Shown: positions 1 through 11,950, counted from the first letter of the stretch. The stretch is DNA of 64,000 nt from Ixodes scapularis (GCF_016920785.2 NW_024609857.1:4969328-5033327), one strand, 5' to 3'. Translations and numbers: made by a program. Notes: generated from the letters alone by a model not told the origin.

Positions 1-1175
1 CACGCGGGCCCGGTCAGTGCTCGCCGCACCCGCAGACACCCTCACAAACGACTCGGAGCTCTTTTCGTCCAGCCACGACGAAAGGTTTATCCGACCAAAG
101 TCTGTCAAGGGCCGACGCGATGCCAGACACCCGCTGTACTGCTGGTGCCCGGGAACGTTTCTTCGATCGTCTGCTCGTGCTCCCTTCGTAAAGCTCGGCC
201 CGACGTCAGAAACGAGGGCATAGCGCTCGAGCCTCGAAAGCGAGGAAACGTCGTGAATGTGCGCGAGTCTTGGCTGCATGGACGTCGACTGGTGTGCCGA
301 GCTTGCACGCGGGCGCAGTGAAGCGCCCGAGTGTAACTTTCCTAAACTCGCAAGTGCGTGGCCCCCCGAGCAGAGACACGCAGCGGCAACGATGTCGGAG
401 GAAAGATGATCGCACTTTTGGAAACGCACACACTTCAATAAGGAACTGATATTCGGACTCGTGAAAACGAGCAGCCTCGCTCGGCAAGCTTTTGTTCGAG
501 TGCAAGAAAAAGAATGGGCGAGACGTTTGTCCGGGTCGTGCGAAGATTTACGAATCTTTCCTCTAGTGAGCTTATGCCCGATCAGCTTCGGTCTGGTGCA
601 CTTACGTCCGGTGAAGTCTTGCTTTGGTCCGGGATTCGGTGGAGCTTCGGTCCGGGGGAGCTGCTCCCCAAGGCAGGATTCTGACTGGACGTCCATCTCC
701 GCGCCTTCGGGCTCCTTTACTCTGGACGCTTTTACAGCGAGAGCTGCGTGTGGGGCACTTGGCGGTTTCCCGCCGTCCACTGCGCTCCATATCGACGCGG
801 GCCATTTTCGCCACTACGCCAGAACATTCCACGGGCCGCTGACAGCAGGGTAAAAAGTGAGCGAGATAACACGCATAGTGAGTAAAACAGTCCCCGCCGG
901 GCAATCTGGCAGTGCACTGGGACAGGTGCCAGTAAAGATGGGCTCGTTTCTACGATGTTGATGTTTGGGCCTGTCTTGAAAGCCCCCAGGAGACAATGTC
1001 GGTCCGTCCAGTCTGACCGCCACAGTGCACGGCCACAGCTGCACGGTAGCTACGACGCCAAGTGCTCCAAATAGCACCAAGAATGCAAGAACGGAGGAGA
1101 GAGGCTTAATCACTTCGTTCACGTCGTTTCCGTTTTCTGCCTTCTATTAAAGCCCCTCTATCATAGGAAAAGTAG
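1..1175. other. Unassigned GC-rich stretch, no gene recognised
   Basis: Several overlapping open frames occur here on both strands, but none has a recognisable domain. A short stretch after a CAG at about 34-36 reads as an acidic, serine-rich peptide and is followed by AAAG/GTTTAT near 82. It could be a small upstream exon, but nothing else supports that. The stretch probably lies upstream of, or within an early intron of, the RhoGAP gene further right. Confidence 0.3.
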
Positions 1176-1179
1176 GGGG

Positions 1180-1470
1180 ATCGGTGACCGAGTAGGCTAG
1201 CGCACACTAGCTCGGAGCATGTGGAGCGAAACTCGCGCTGCAGAACCCAGGCGTCCTGGGTTCAATCCCCACCCCTGTCCGTTTCGATCTGGATGAGCAT
1301 CGTTTAGCGGAGTGCGGTCGTGTATCACTACTGCGTGATGCACGTTAAAGACCCCAGGCTAGCGGTTGTACTGCACTGGCTAAATTGCTCATCTACAGCT
1401 GGGAGACAAGTCGCCCGTTGTGATTCTAGGCTGTATAAACGTACACACACACACCATTTTTTTTTAATCC
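1180..1470 (+). mobile_element. tRNA-derived SINE
   Basis: An A-box-like TGACCGAGTAG lies near 1184 and a B box GGTTCAATCC at 1259-1268, as in RNA polymerase III promoters. A conserved body follows, including CGTTAAAGACCCCAGG near 1343, and then an (AC)n tract and a T-run near 1443-1466. The body recurs, diverged and lacking its tRNA head, at 26818-27010, which shows that it is a dispersed repeat. Two copies plus polymerase III boxes support a SINE; the family name cannot be fixed from sequence alone. Confidence 0.65.
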
Positions 1471-2053
1471 CTTTTTAAGGCTGTCTTCGAGCATAGTGCG
1501 CCGACACACTATCAAAGAACACCAACCGGAAGTTGAATTGGGCTTATTTCGCGCGGAGGAGGTGTCGGATTATCTCGGCCTTCAAAGCGTCTTTTGCGAA
1601 GCCAGAGCGGTGGCGAAATCTAGATCTGTGAATATCTTGAATCGGAGATAAAAACCCTCCCGTGATATTCTCTTAACATAATGGTTGCTAGTTGTCTGAG
1701 GATTTGAATCGCACAAGACGCATCTTCCAGAGATATTACAACAGTCCGCGACGTGAAGAAAGGTATTCGCCCGAGCTTTCCGACAGCTATTTAGAAGCCC
1801 CCAAAAGTATATTTTGGAATCGTACAATGGACAGTCGCTCCGCACCGCGCACGAAGACAGCGGTGCAAAAAAGAGGGAAGGGCTCAGTCCGCGCTGGAAA
1901 AGTGACGAGAACCTCCAGAGCCTCGATTCGGTGCCTCCCGCTTTCTTGTGCAGTGGATAGCGCCCAGGGATCATCGTCGCCTAAAAAGGTGCACGGATTG
2001 GAGGCGAGTGCTGCGTCGACTGGGACTGCCGAACGCTGCCTCTTTCGGCGTTC
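1471..2053. other. Unassigned stretch
   Basis: Open frames exist on both strands (about 1582-1974 on - and 1692-2057 on +). They overlap each other and show no domain, so I see no gene here. Confidence 0.4.
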
Positions 2054-2057
2054 TTAA

Positions 2058-2224
2058 AGGCCTGTTCACACGCTTGGGTTTGACAACAACCGACTGAAAC
2101 AAGACCGGTTTTTAAGACTCTTGTGTCAGCTTACGACCATCCTCGCAGCAGCGTATCCGGTCGTACGAGGCTTAAAAACCGGTCTCATCCGGTTGTACTC
2201 GGTTGCAGGTGTCTCAAGGGGCCT
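2058..2224. mobile_element. MITE flanked by TTAA
   Basis: The 167-bp element is flanked by TTAA (2054-2057 and 2225-2228). Its ends are imperfect inverted repeats beginning AGGCC. The inner part AGACCGGTTTTTAAG near 2104 matches, inverted, AAAAACCGGTCTC near 2174. TTAA duplication is the hallmark of piggyBac-type transposition. It has no coding capacity. A relative with AAGGCCTGTTCACAC ends lies at 27395-27581. Confidence 0.6.
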
Positions 2225-2228
2225 TTAA

Positions 2229-2884
2229 AATGCCGTTTGTGGGAAAGAGAAAGATTTCTCGCAATGGCGGCTTCGTGCCTCGGCGCGCGCCGGTTGCAGT
2301 GCGCGTGACCAACGTGCCGCTCATTTCCCGTCGTCGGCCGAGTGACGGATGGTGCGTCGGAACGTGACCCGCTTCGAGACGTCCAAGGACAGATGGCCGG
2401 ACTGACAAAACGTCGTCTAGTGGGAAGCTCGGAGAAAGGGCGAGGCGTTGCCCTCCGCTGGCTTCATGAGCCCTGTGAGCACGTCTGACAACCGGCAGCC
2501 AATCTGCGCTCGAGTCGAGGGGGAAAGAAAGTTTCCGTGACGGGTGTGCTGGGAATGAGCACGAGCACGATTAATTGGACGGTGATGCTTCCCGAGCGCA
2601 TCAAGCCCTCCAGAACCGCTCGACGAACCGGAATTCATGCTCAGCGGTGTTTTCCTCTGTGCTTGTTCGTTCAACCCCCCGCATTCTCACGAGGCAGGCT
2701 CATTTGTCCCTTATAGTTAGGACGAGCCAAAAATAAAATATGAGAACCATTCGCAACTTTCACGGCCTGTAGGGGGCGCGCTAGTTCTCATCAAAACACC
2801 GTGTATTGGGAGAGTTGGCCATTCATTGGTTTGAATACGCCTCGCAAGTGGGCTCATTTTCGTCTTCTGCGCATGAGAAAGGAA
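2229..2884. other. Unassigned stretch
   Basis: No recognisable coding sequence or repeat boundary is visible. The frame at 2417-2674 on the - strand is short and low in complexity. Confidence 0.35.
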
Positions 2885-4080
2885 GTAGCGGTGACGTCAG
2901 AACGCCGAGCCCTGATTGGCTGGTCGCGACCCCCTATCTCAGCGTCGTCTGCTCCTTTGCAACGTCGTCTGCTCGCAACGTCATCTGCGTCTCTCTTACC
3001 TTTCCTGCGACTTTCGGAAGTCGAGCGAGCTCGACTTTGCCTTTCAGCGAGGGCAGACGAAATAACTCGAGCGGTACGTTGTTTTTGTCTAACAACTAGC
3101 AGACGCGCATCAAGGAGGGAAGTCAAAGGACTCACTGGCGAGGTGTTCCGAGGCGCCGAGGTTTGTTTGCTAAGAACCGAGAGGTGAGGGTGGTTAGTGT
3201 CCGCAAGTTCCCTCCCAAATACTTTTTCCCTCCTTTCGTGTGCGGCGAGACTCCTCACTCTTTAACGGCGTCAGCGGGTTGGCGCAGTTAACGTCGTCTG
3301 CTTTACGTCTGCTAGTCAAAGCGATGGCTGCTTTACCTTTCCTGCGTCTGTCGGAGATTCACAGCTTTTTTACCGGCGAGAGTCACCGTTGCCTCGAAAA
3401 ACAAGGAGATGAAAAGAGGAAGAGATTGACCTCTTAATCTAAAATTGAGGTCAGCGATCAAAGTATAATACGGGAAGGGTTCACGAGGGTCGCGCGGGCA
3501 TATTCCATTCAGCACGCCAGCGTCGTGGGCAGACGGTCGCCGAGTCGGAGTGCCTGCTAGGCCTATCTGCCGAGCTCGCTTGGTCGTTGTCGGTGGAATC
3601 GTGGCCGTTGGAGCTTTTCCCGGGTGTTTGTGGATCCAGCGTTCTTGTTCGTCGTGGTCGGTTTCAAGTACTTTTTACTTTTTTCTTGCTGCTTGAAGTC
3701 GGAACGCGTGAAAAGCGCTCGTAGAAAAATAAACGTCCGTTGGTCGTCGCGACCGCGACGCTGTCGGCCATGCTGATTTGATCGTAAGAAGTGCGTAAGA
3801 CAGCTTCAGAGCTGTCGTATAGGATGTCGTCGTAACCTGCGCAAAACTGACGAAAATTTCGTTCCGTGAATACGAATTTGTTCTCAAGTTTTGTCCTACG
3901 CATATTTTTGGCGTAATATCGTTTCGTGAACCTGGCCTCTGCACTTTCGAAAGTCGCAGGAAAGGTAAGACAGACGCAGACGACGTTGCGAGCGGACGAC
4001 GTTGCAAAGGAGCAGACGACGCTCAGACAGGGGGGTCGCGATCAGCCAATCAGGGCTCGGCGTTCTGACGTCACCGCTAC
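2885..4080. mobile_element. Foldback element with ~137-bp inverted arms
   Basis: Positions 2885-3020 match 3943-4080 in inverted orientation. Both contain GTGACGTCAGAACGCCGAGC, a CCTGATTGGCTG block and repeated GTCGTCTGC motifs, ending in CCTGCGACTTTCG. A third, direct partial copy of the GTCGTCTGC...TTTCCTGCG block occurs near 3290-3350. The 920-bp interior has no recognisable protein. This is the structure of a non-autonomous foldback DNA element. The outer termini and target duplication could not be fixed. Confidence 0.6.
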
Positions 4081-6229
4081 CCCCTGCGCAAGAAGCAGAC
4101 GAACTTGCCCTCCGCATAGGCGAGCATCTCGTGGCCAACCGCAGGCCGCGAAACAGCCCCTAGCGGTGGTCGTGAGCTCTAAAAATGCGACTCGACTAAT
4201 TTAAACCGTTTTAGCGTCTCTAAACTAAAAATGTATAACTCTCGGTGACTGAAAACTTGGCGCCTGGAAGGTTTTCGGCACGTCTATGTTCAACGGTAGC
4301 ATAAACGAACATGCGCTCCAAACCAGAGCACACTGCGCAGTTGCGATCATTGCTGCTGATTTGCTCTTGACGCCATTGTCGCCGAGATTGAGCGCCTCTA
4401 TTTCACGCTTTAAATGTCTCGTCAAATATTCTGACGTCGTGGTTTGCTGATTGGTCGACGCTTCGTCGCACTTTTAGGTTACGCTCTAACCGCGGGGGGA
4501 ATATCTGGCGCTGGCGGCGGCCTTTGCTCCGCCCATTGGCCAAACTCTTCCAATATACGGCTCTGTATCCAAATGGCTGTCATCAGGACGATCGTCGTAG
4601 AACAGCAGTACGAGGCTAGGCCTGCGACGCGGAGGCAAATCCAACTTTCGGAAATACGACCTATATAAGAGTCGTTGCTGATAGTTGTACGTCAGGAAGG
4701 GATAAGCGTGCACCGTCATTCGGAAGCCGATCATCGAGGAGCTAGCGTGCACGATTCTCACGCGGCGGTACCACCATCGCTGAAAGTTGCGAATACTGCT
4801 AAGATCTATTGTATATGTTTCCGTATTAGCGATAAATTTGGTTCCTTAATAATGGCGCGATTGTTCCGCGAATAAACTGATTTATACGCGGGACCTTCGG
4901 ATCCAGCCCAGTCGGGGAGGCCGCCATGTTGGGTGGGTCGGCGACGTACCTCGCCCCACGCGCGGCGTCCCCTTGCAGGCACTTGGAAAAACTGGACTTG
5001 TCTCCCTCGGCGTATCGCGCTTCAGCTTCCTCGTTTCCCTTCCGCATTGCGAGCACGCGGTTCAACAGGACGAGGTCTACGGCATCGCTCGCATCGTCCG
5101 AGACACGGATCGCGGCAGCGATGAGAGCGATTCTTATCGAGAGATGTTGGAAGCTGGTCATTTTCATTTCGACCCTCTGGCGACGAGCTCCAGTCGTCCG
5201 CGACGATCTCGCACGTGCATGCAGGTCGAACGCTGAAGTAGCCGAGTAGCCTGAAGGCCTGTCCAAACACAAGACTTCAGAAATTGTGAGGCGACGCGAC
5301 TCCGGCAGAAATCGTGCAAGTTGAAGCGTTCCCGGCAGTCCGATGCCTGTTTGAACACCGTCGAGCCAACATCACGATTTCCCTCTCCGCTTCTTCCGCT
5401 TTTCGGTGACTTGGGTGCTCGTCAGACTCGACGTCACGCGCCACCAGCCAATGCTGTCCATCCGTTCTGCCCTCGTAGCCTCCTCGGCTCCAAGTCGATC
5501 TTACAACAGGGTTCTTGCCCCTTTGCGATCGAAAACCTGGCCGCGTCCAGAGCCGCTCCATCTGGGTTATCACGTGACACGACCCACCGGAGTAACTCGG
5601 ATCTATTTGGGTAAGACTCAGAACGCAGCCCTTGCCTTTCTCCGTTTTCGGGACTTCCACAGCAGCGGAGGCCCTGAGCGATTGACCGACAGCCAACAGA
5701 GCCTGTGAGTGGTTGTCCGGACCGACGTGATGAGCATGACCTATGCCCCCGTGGAGGACACGGGCGAAATCTGACAAAAAAGAGAAACACTTTCCCTCTG
5801 GCAATAAAACGAAAAAAAGAAGAACCGACGGGATTGCCGTACGACTTACGTCGGAGTCGTGTCGCTTCACAGGCTGCTCGGAGAGGCGATCTTGGCCGAG
5901 AACGCCTAGGAGATGAGCGTTGAACTGCACATCGTGATTACGTGGGTTATTGTCACCGTGGTGTGACTGCCTGGTCGGCAGATGAAATTGATCAACGGCA
6001 GGAAATTGAATCCATTCTATTTTAAGAAGAATCTGCCCGTTTCGTGTCCTAAAGCCTCGATTGCTCTACGCGCAGCCGCGTTTCTTCCCCAAAAGAACCG
6101 CGGTCTCTGTGCAAGGATGAGAAGGGCAGGGGGGCCCCTCAGTTCCCTCCAGCGCGCTCGGACTTCCGGCGTGCAGTGAAAACACCACAACGAGCGCGTG
6201 CCGAAGACTCCCGAAGGACACGCCCTCTC
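4081..6229. other. Unassigned stretch, one TATA-like motif, one 217-codon open frame
   Basis: A CCTATATAAGAG motif near 4667 looks like a TATA box, but no gene could be attached to it. The longest open frame is on the - strand, 5277-5930 (217 codons). It has no domain, signal peptide or family likeness, and a + frame overlaps it, so I do not call it a gene. Confidence 0.35.
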
Positions 6230-6440
6230 ACCCCGTCAGTCGTCGTCGCCTGTTTGAAAAATTTGGGTGAAACACAAAACGGAGGCAAGTCTGTCGAAGA
6301 ATGACACGAGCAGTGGGCTGAGATTGAAGAAAAGAGAATCAAGTTTATTCTGGCGGCCCTTAAATAGCCTGCGGTGGCGCTGCCCACGGTGCAGCAGGTT
6401 GCCAGAACAGTGGCACCGGTACAACTGGGGGTGGATAACC
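6230..6440 (-). mobile_element. Possible solo LTR fragment
   Basis: Read on the - strand, this stretch has a TATA-like CTATTTAAGGGCCGCC, then AGAATAAACTTGATTCTC (a polyadenylation-type signal with a small inverted repeat) within about 20 bases. Compact promoter plus polyadenylation signals are typical of Ty3/Gypsy LTRs. I found no matching second LTR, TG...CA boundary or target duplication, so this is only a suggestion. Confidence 0.25.
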
Positions 6441-7564
6441 TAATTCCAAGCTAAATAAGTTACGGACTATCTAGGCACAGGAAGCGATCTGATTCGACGA
6501 CGCGATCGGGGAGAATACAAGGTTTCGTTCCGATGACGACACCCGACACTCGGCCGGCGCCTTGGCGTCGTAGAATTATCACATATCGGAAGGCGATCCA
6601 CTAGGAGTCCCTAATTTCGTAGACCGTTTCCCCCCCTCCCGCAACAACAACGCCGCTTGAGCAGATGCGCGCCGGTAGCTTGGTCAGTTTCGGTTCTTGT
6701 CGAAGGTTACCGATCGCGTAGCGGGACGGCGGGAACAATCGACGGAAGTCTCTACCCTTTCTGAGCCAGGTCACTTTGTGGGCATCGTATCCAGGTTGCG
6801 AGGATCGGCCCGCCGCCTGAAGGAAGAAGGTATTTCTGTCTAGAGCGCGCGTGCAACGATCGAGAGAGACCGACGCCCGCAGCCCCTTCGGCGCATGTCG
6901 AAAGTCCGAGCGGGCGCGGCCGTCTCGGCGCTCGCTGGCACTCCGCCTGCTCAGGGCTGCCGGGTCACGGGCTCGGGTGGCCGCCGTCGAGTGGCGCAAG
7001 GACCGTCCTGCCCCGACATGGAAGCCGGAAGCGCCACTCCCGCGCGTCTCGGAAAGATACGAGGCTGCTTCCGGAATGATCGGCGGAATCCATGTCGGCC
7101 ACATGGCGTCAGCTTTCTTTCATGCATGTCCGCCACGTCTTTCTACACACGGAGGCAGTGGTTTCCTGATGGATCGAGTTCTTTGGCGTCGGAATCTACT
7201 ACGCCAGCGAGCTCGAGATAGAGGGGCATCGGCTCCTACTCGATTTTGATACTTAGCAGTCCTGGTCTGTCTGACAAGATAGAGCGTGTTTTGTCCTTGC
7301 AACAGTCATGTGGTTTTCGTTGTGACCGCGCCTTTTTGTCTCGTTTTTCTGTTTTGCTACTTTCGCTTTGGCTTAGCCGCGAAGAGGGCTGCTCTTCGGG
7401 GAACCGGCAGCGCAGGGACGGGGGGCACCATCGGGGTCCGACCGTCTGGGGGGCGGGAGGCAGGCCTCGGCCGGGGTCCGCGCCGTTCGGCTATTGAGAA
7501 GTTTGTCGTTGGCAAGCCGAAGGTGTCTCCGGATAGGCGCTTTTTAGAGGCTGGGCACGTAATA
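6441..7564. other. GC-rich stretch with a MITE-like end at its left
   Basis: Near 6607, GTCCCTAATTTCGTAGACCG resembles the terminal repeat of the MITE at 7565-7707 and may be one end of a degraded relative. Arginine-rich open frames run on both strands between 6600 and 7250, typical of GC-rich non-coding DNA. No domain is seen. Confidence 0.3.
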
Positions 7565-7707
7565 GGGAGTTTTCGTAGATGGTTTTCGCCGTCCCGCAAC
7601 GTTCTCCTCAACCCGCTACGATACCCGGAACTCCACCGGCGCGCAGTAGCGGCTTCTTCGTTGCGGAGGGCTTAGCGGAGGGGGAAATGCGGTCTACGAA
7701 AACTCCC
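7565..7707. mobile_element. MITE, GGGAGTTTT family, TA-flanked
   Basis: The 143-bp element begins GGGAGTTTTCGTAGA and ends with the inverse TCTACGAAAACTCCC. It is flanked by TA on both sides (7563-7564 and 7708-7709). Related ends occur at 9433, 9764 and 14635. TA duplication is typical of the Tc1/mariner group, but the autonomous partner is not seen here. Confidence 0.65.
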
Positions 7708-7808
7708 TAATAACACCTCTATTTCCCTTCAAAGCGATCGGTGAGGTTCGAGGGAAAGAAATACTCAAAAAGCAACTTGACCAGCTCCCTCCTTCCTAGA
7801 AATGATAC

Positions 7809-7960
7809 GATCAGGGTGTCGAACCGGTCATTATTTCGGTTCGGGTCCGAGTTTAGTAGCATTGTATTTCGTCCCGGTTCTATGCTGCTTTAAGGTAGCG
7901 CACATAATATCATTCCGGTTACCGGTTTTAAGAAGCGCAACCCGGTGCGAACCGGTTCCT
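7809..7960. repeat. Dispersed repeat beginning AGGGTGTCGAACC
   Basis: This stretch begins AGGGTGTCGAACC and is full of ACCGGTT/AACCGGT motifs. It has a diverged relative at 11361-11520 with the same start and composition. The paired copies suggest a short non-autonomous DNA element, possibly hAT-like, but the right-hand ends are not well defined. Confidence 0.4.
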
Positions 7961-9432
7961 AACGCGAGCTTTGAATATTGTCCGAGCACTTCCTGCAGCC
8001 CTTTCTGAGCACGAGATATTTGCCAAAGACCTACCCCAAAACTACTCCCTCTTCAGGCAGATCTGAAAACCCTGCACAGTGACGTGCGCAAAAGACACCA
8101 TTAGTGTGGCAAGGCTATGACTTGTATAGTACTATTCTTAAGCGATATAAGCGATCGGCTTTCCATTTTTATGCCGTGCAGTATTTCAAACTCTGCCAGA
8201 AGAGGGCGTAATTTCGGGATGTGTCTATAGACCTCTCCAAAAAAGAGCTTGTGGCCGGTGCCATCTTTAGTGTTTGTGCGTATAGCGCGTGCTTTGCTCG
8301 CTTTCCGAAGCTACGAACACGGACGTGCTGGGCTGTGAAGGTCGCACGCGGGACTGTGATTTTGTAAGCAGTAAAAAGGTCTCTAGCTAGATTGCTTCCC
8401 CTCTGGATGGTTTTGTTTGTTTTGCTCTGCACACACGTGTTTTGTAGACGTGCAACCTGTTTTGGGGTTTTCGGCGCCCAGTAATATGTCGCAGCTATGC
8501 CTCAGAGTGGCTGACGGTAAAACACAGAAACGGGTACATCGAGTGCGCAGTTGGGGTACAGCGTAACGAATCCCGTTAAGGGCTGCGGTCGCGTCGGCCA
8601 GACTGGCTGATGTGTCAACGACCGGGCATGGGAGCACGCGCTGGCGCTGCGGTCAACCTCGGGAGGCCACCTTCCTTGACACTGCCTCACTTGCTTGTGG
8701 GGGCCGAAATTCGAGAGCATCACGATTTTGGGGAAAGGGGCTGACGAGACTGCACTCGAACTGCTACGAGATATGGAAGGAGGGAGTCCCGTGCGTCAGC
8801 CAAACCTCGATATATTTACATGAAAAAGAAATAGCTTTTTTGAGCACGTGTTGATGCAGTGACAGTCTGGTGATTCGGTTATTTCCCCTGGTTTTCTGTT
8901 TTCATTGAACGTTCAGTTCAAGTCCAGCGCTAGTCTCGTCCACTTTTTTCCTGCGCCCGTGTTTGTTTGCGCGCTGCTGTACCGGTTTATTACCTGTTTT
9001 TATTGTAACCCCTCTCTCGCAAAATGCTGCCCGGGGTGCTTAAAGTGTTTAAACGAGTAAAGAAAGAAATGAAGAATTACTCAAAACCAACTGTCATCAT
9101 CATGCCATTCAAAGCCGCCATATTTTTTTTCCCACATCTTCCATCTGTAGAGGAGGTGCGTTTGCATTGAACTTGGTTTCCTGATACTAGGACAGCGTAT
9201 TTGAGCACTTCGTGCGCTGCTGTTCAGTTGTGGTTCAAAGAAGAAAGGAAACACGGCCGCGAAATTCTGGAAAAAGAATTGTCAGCATCGAGGTCACAAG
9301 ACTCGTCCTTCAATCAGTGATTGGGCCATCCAAGTCAGTGAACGGTCTTTATCCAACACGTTGTGTTCGTACTGGACTTGCAGCACGTGACCATGCTTTA
9401 GATCTACGACTTCCACTTTGCCGGGACCATTA
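7961..9432. other. Unassigned stretch
   Basis: AT-richer sequence with no recognised coding region, RNA or clear repeat boundary. Confidence 0.35.
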
Positions 9433-9562
9433 GAGAGTTTTAGTAGATCGTTCCCATGACTCCGATAACGATATCCCGATACTTCGCCGCCGCCTCCCTT
9501 GTGCATGCATAGTATCGTTATCGGGGCTATCGGAGGTATCGGAACGATCTACTAAAACTCCC
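9433..9562. mobile_element. MITE, GGGAGTTTT family, TA-flanked
   Basis: The 130-bp element has inverted ends GAGAGTTTTAGTAGATCG and CGATCTACTAAAACTCCC, flanked by TA at 9431-9432 and 9563-9564. Its core has CCGATAACGATA and the inverse TATCGTTATCGG, so almost the whole element can fold into a hairpin. A fragment of a close relative, without the outer ends, lies at 28408-28495. Confidence 0.7.
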
Positions 9563-9763
9563 TATTGTCTCTCGGGCGAGACTATCGGTACGGGAACCAC
9601 CGATTATTGGATAATATGTCGAGAGTACACTAGATGGCGCTTTCATTTTTGCGTATAATTTATTGCCTCGTGGTTTAAAGCGACAGAACAGTGTAGCTGT
9701 TATATGAGGCCTGTTTTCGTTGTACAAAGTTTCCGTACATGCAGTCCTTCGGGTGAGACAATC

Positions 9764-9881
9764 GGGACTTTTAGCGAACCGTGTACCGCGTACCGCACTG
9801 TATCACGCTTAAAAGCACGCCTCAAAGGCTCCGCTAATGCATGCAGTACGCGGGACACGGTAACGATTCGCTAAAAGTCCC
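9764..9881. mobile_element. MITE, GGGACTTTT variant
   Basis: The 118-bp element has inverted ends GGGACTTTTAGCGAA (left) and TTCGCTAAAAGTCCC (right), with TATTG on the right and the near-complementary CAATC on the left. It sits 200 bp from the MITE at 9433-9562 and shares the AGTTTTAG/ACTTTTAG type of terminus. Confidence 0.6.
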
Positions 9882-10466
9882 TATTGTCGCGTCAAAGCGG
9901 AGTAAGCTTGTGTTTCGATGCAGCAGACTGGTTTGCTTCTGCCTGTTACCAACACCAATGACGACGCTAACGAGGAATCGCTTACCTGCGTGCGAATAGG
10001 AAGACAATTGTGTTCATCCGTATTGCAGTCACGGCGATAGCTCCGACAGGTCACGGCGAAGTCGTTCGGTATCGGCGTCGCGTTCACACACCGCGGGATG
10101 CGGGAACAAAAGCGTTCGGAACAAAATAGACATGGAACCATGTTGTCCCGAACGCTTTCGTTTCTTGTGTTGTTCCGGAGCGCGCGAAAGAGCGAGAGCT
10201 GTTCTGTTCTCACCACCGGAAATGACGTCCGTCGATGATGTTGTATTTGTTGATGTTGTAGGTGGCGTTGCAAAGCGTCCGTCATCGAAATCCTTGAAAA
10301 GATCGCCCTGCGGGAATCGTCTTGGAGCCGCTGCGTGCAAAGCGGAGGCGTTAAACACAGAGTTCACAACATCCGATGCCCACTGCACGCGCTCTCTGAA
10401 AAAAAAAAAAAAAAAAGAAGGCGATTACAAATTGCCGTTGTTGGGAGGCCGAGTGGAAAAGCTTTC
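9882..10466. other. Unassigned stretch
   Basis: Overlapping open frames occur on both strands (10029-10388 on -, 10132-10470 on +) without a domain. An A-run lies at about 10399-10416. Confidence 0.35.
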
Positions 10467-10470
10467 TTAA

Positions 10471-10582
10471 AGGGGCACTGACACATCAAAATCATTCTTT
10501 TTATTCTTATTGTTCGAAACGATTGAAAACGATACCGGGACATTACCCTCAAAATTCGAAACTTAGAAATCCAGCATTTCTG

Positions 10583-10613
<31 letters not shown>

Positions 10614-11209
10614 TTCCAAATGCCGAATTCGAAGTTTCCGCGCGATCCGCGCCGGTGCGTTGACGTCAAATATTGCGGAGTCCTGAGAGTCGACTTTCTT
10701 TCACGACTCCGTGCTCCAAGCCGCTGTTGCCACGGCGACCCGAACCGAGGAGGTGAGGAGCGGGAAATAAGGCTGCCGGGCGGACCGATAAAGACCGCTT
10801 TTATTCCGTGCGAGCGGTGCCGCCTGCCCAGGCGGCATGTTTCCGAGGGAGGATACAAATCCAGGAGGCGACATCACACCGGACTCCGACTTTCAGTATT
10901 TCAAAAAGAAGGGCCGTAGTGCGTTCGCAATTGCCTTAAAAAACATGCTTTACGATTGCCGTTATTAAATGTTATAGAAATGTAGCCTACAAAGCTTCTA
11001 AATTTCATGATTTCTGACGTCACGAATCAAAAGAAGCGAGGATGTGAGGAGCGGGAGAGAAAGGCGCCAAAAATAAAAAGGCTCGAGCGCGCGTAACAAA
11101 TTTTTTTTTCGCAATGCGTTTTTTTTTTTTTTTTTGCGTGACTATGATTACAATTTGCATCGTTTTAGAAAATAAAAAAAAATACGACCTTTGGGGTGTC
11201 GGTGCCACT
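10471..11209. mobile_element. MITE/non-autonomous element flanked by TTAA
   Basis: The 739-bp element is flanked by TTAA (10467-10470 and 11210-11213). Its inverted ends are AGGGGCACTGACAC and AGTGGCACCGACAC, the second read inward from the right. The interior holds a long A-run (10588-10612) and a T-run near 11119 but no transposase. TTAA target sites fit a piggyBac-type element. Confidence 0.7.
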
Positions 11210-11360
11210 TTAACCTCTCACTTCTGTGTGGGGGAACATCAGTACAAAGACTTCTGTGAACTTCTTTTTGTTGTGTGCGTGTGTGTGATCTGGTTTATTA
11301 TTGTGAACAGTACGTCTTCATGTGCGTGTATGTCCTTTACAATGCGCGGCTTTGAGGCAG

Positions 11361-11520
11361 GGTGTCGAACCAAACCTGAGCCCGAACCGAAAACCGGATC
11401 AAAACCGTTATTTTTGACCGAACCGGTACAAAACCGAAACCGAAATCGAACGCTTCATATTGAACCCGAACCGGAACGAAAGCATAATCTTATGTGGCGG
11501 TTACCGGTTCAACGGAAGCG
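11361..11520. repeat. Dispersed repeat beginning GGGTGTCGAACC
   Basis: This is the second copy of the repeat at 7809-7960. It shares the GGTGTCGAACC start and the dense AACCGG/CCGGTT motifs. It lies between two TTAA-flanked MITEs. Confidence 0.4.
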
Positions 11521-11554
11521 GTTCAAGGCCAATGGCGTCAATAATTGGTGTTAA

Positions 11555-11950
11555 AGGGTAACTGCAAAAATAAACAAGTGCTTTTTTTTTTAACAGCCTA
11601 ATTGGGACAAGCATGTCACAAAACAAATCTTCCGCGAAAAAACAATTTTTATTTTCTAGCAATATTTACGCCACAGGACGTTATTTAGTCGGAGTCACAA
11701 CTTCTCCACATTTGAAACTCCCGCTTTTTCGACGCGCGCGGAGTGGCTGTTATACGTCACTACGTGACGTATAATACCAACATTGTGGCGCGCGATTTAA
11801 AACGGACGAAATAGCCGCAAACTAAAATCGGTCTAGCGCAATAAGTGTTGATGTAAAAAATTTTATTTTTGGCAGGAAAATTGTTTTTTGGCATGCTTGT
11901 CCCAATCAGGTTGTTTAAAAATACCCTTTTTTTTCCTTTGCAGTTACCCT
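11555..11950. mobile_element. MITE flanked by TTAA, perfect 14-bp ends
   Basis: The 396-bp element lies between TTAA at 11551-11554 and 11951-11954. Both ends read AGGGTAACTGCAAA inward, a perfect 14-bp inverted repeat. A second inverted block, GGGACAAGCATG near 11605 and CATGCTTGTCCC near 11892, lies inside. The good preservation suggests fairly recent movement. TTAA duplication is characteristic of the piggyBac superfamily; no transposase is encoded. Confidence 0.75.

Noticed and set aside
36..82. Possible small upstream RhoGAP exon (acceptor CCCGCAG, donor AAAG/GTTTAT)
   Set aside because: The acidic, serine-rich peptide is plausible but too short and not recognisable as part of the family. 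Phase with the next exon cannot be shown.
4664..4690. TATA-like CCTATATAAGAG as a promoter
   Set aside because: No transcript start, coding region or LTR boundary could be linked to it.
5277..5930. 217-codon open frame on the - strand
   Set aside because: No domain, no family likeness, overlapping open frames on the + strand and unusual composition; treated as chance or LTR-related DNA.
6601..7249. Arginine-rich open frames on both strands
   Set aside because: Typical of GC-rich DNA without stops; no conserved motif and mutually overlapping frames.
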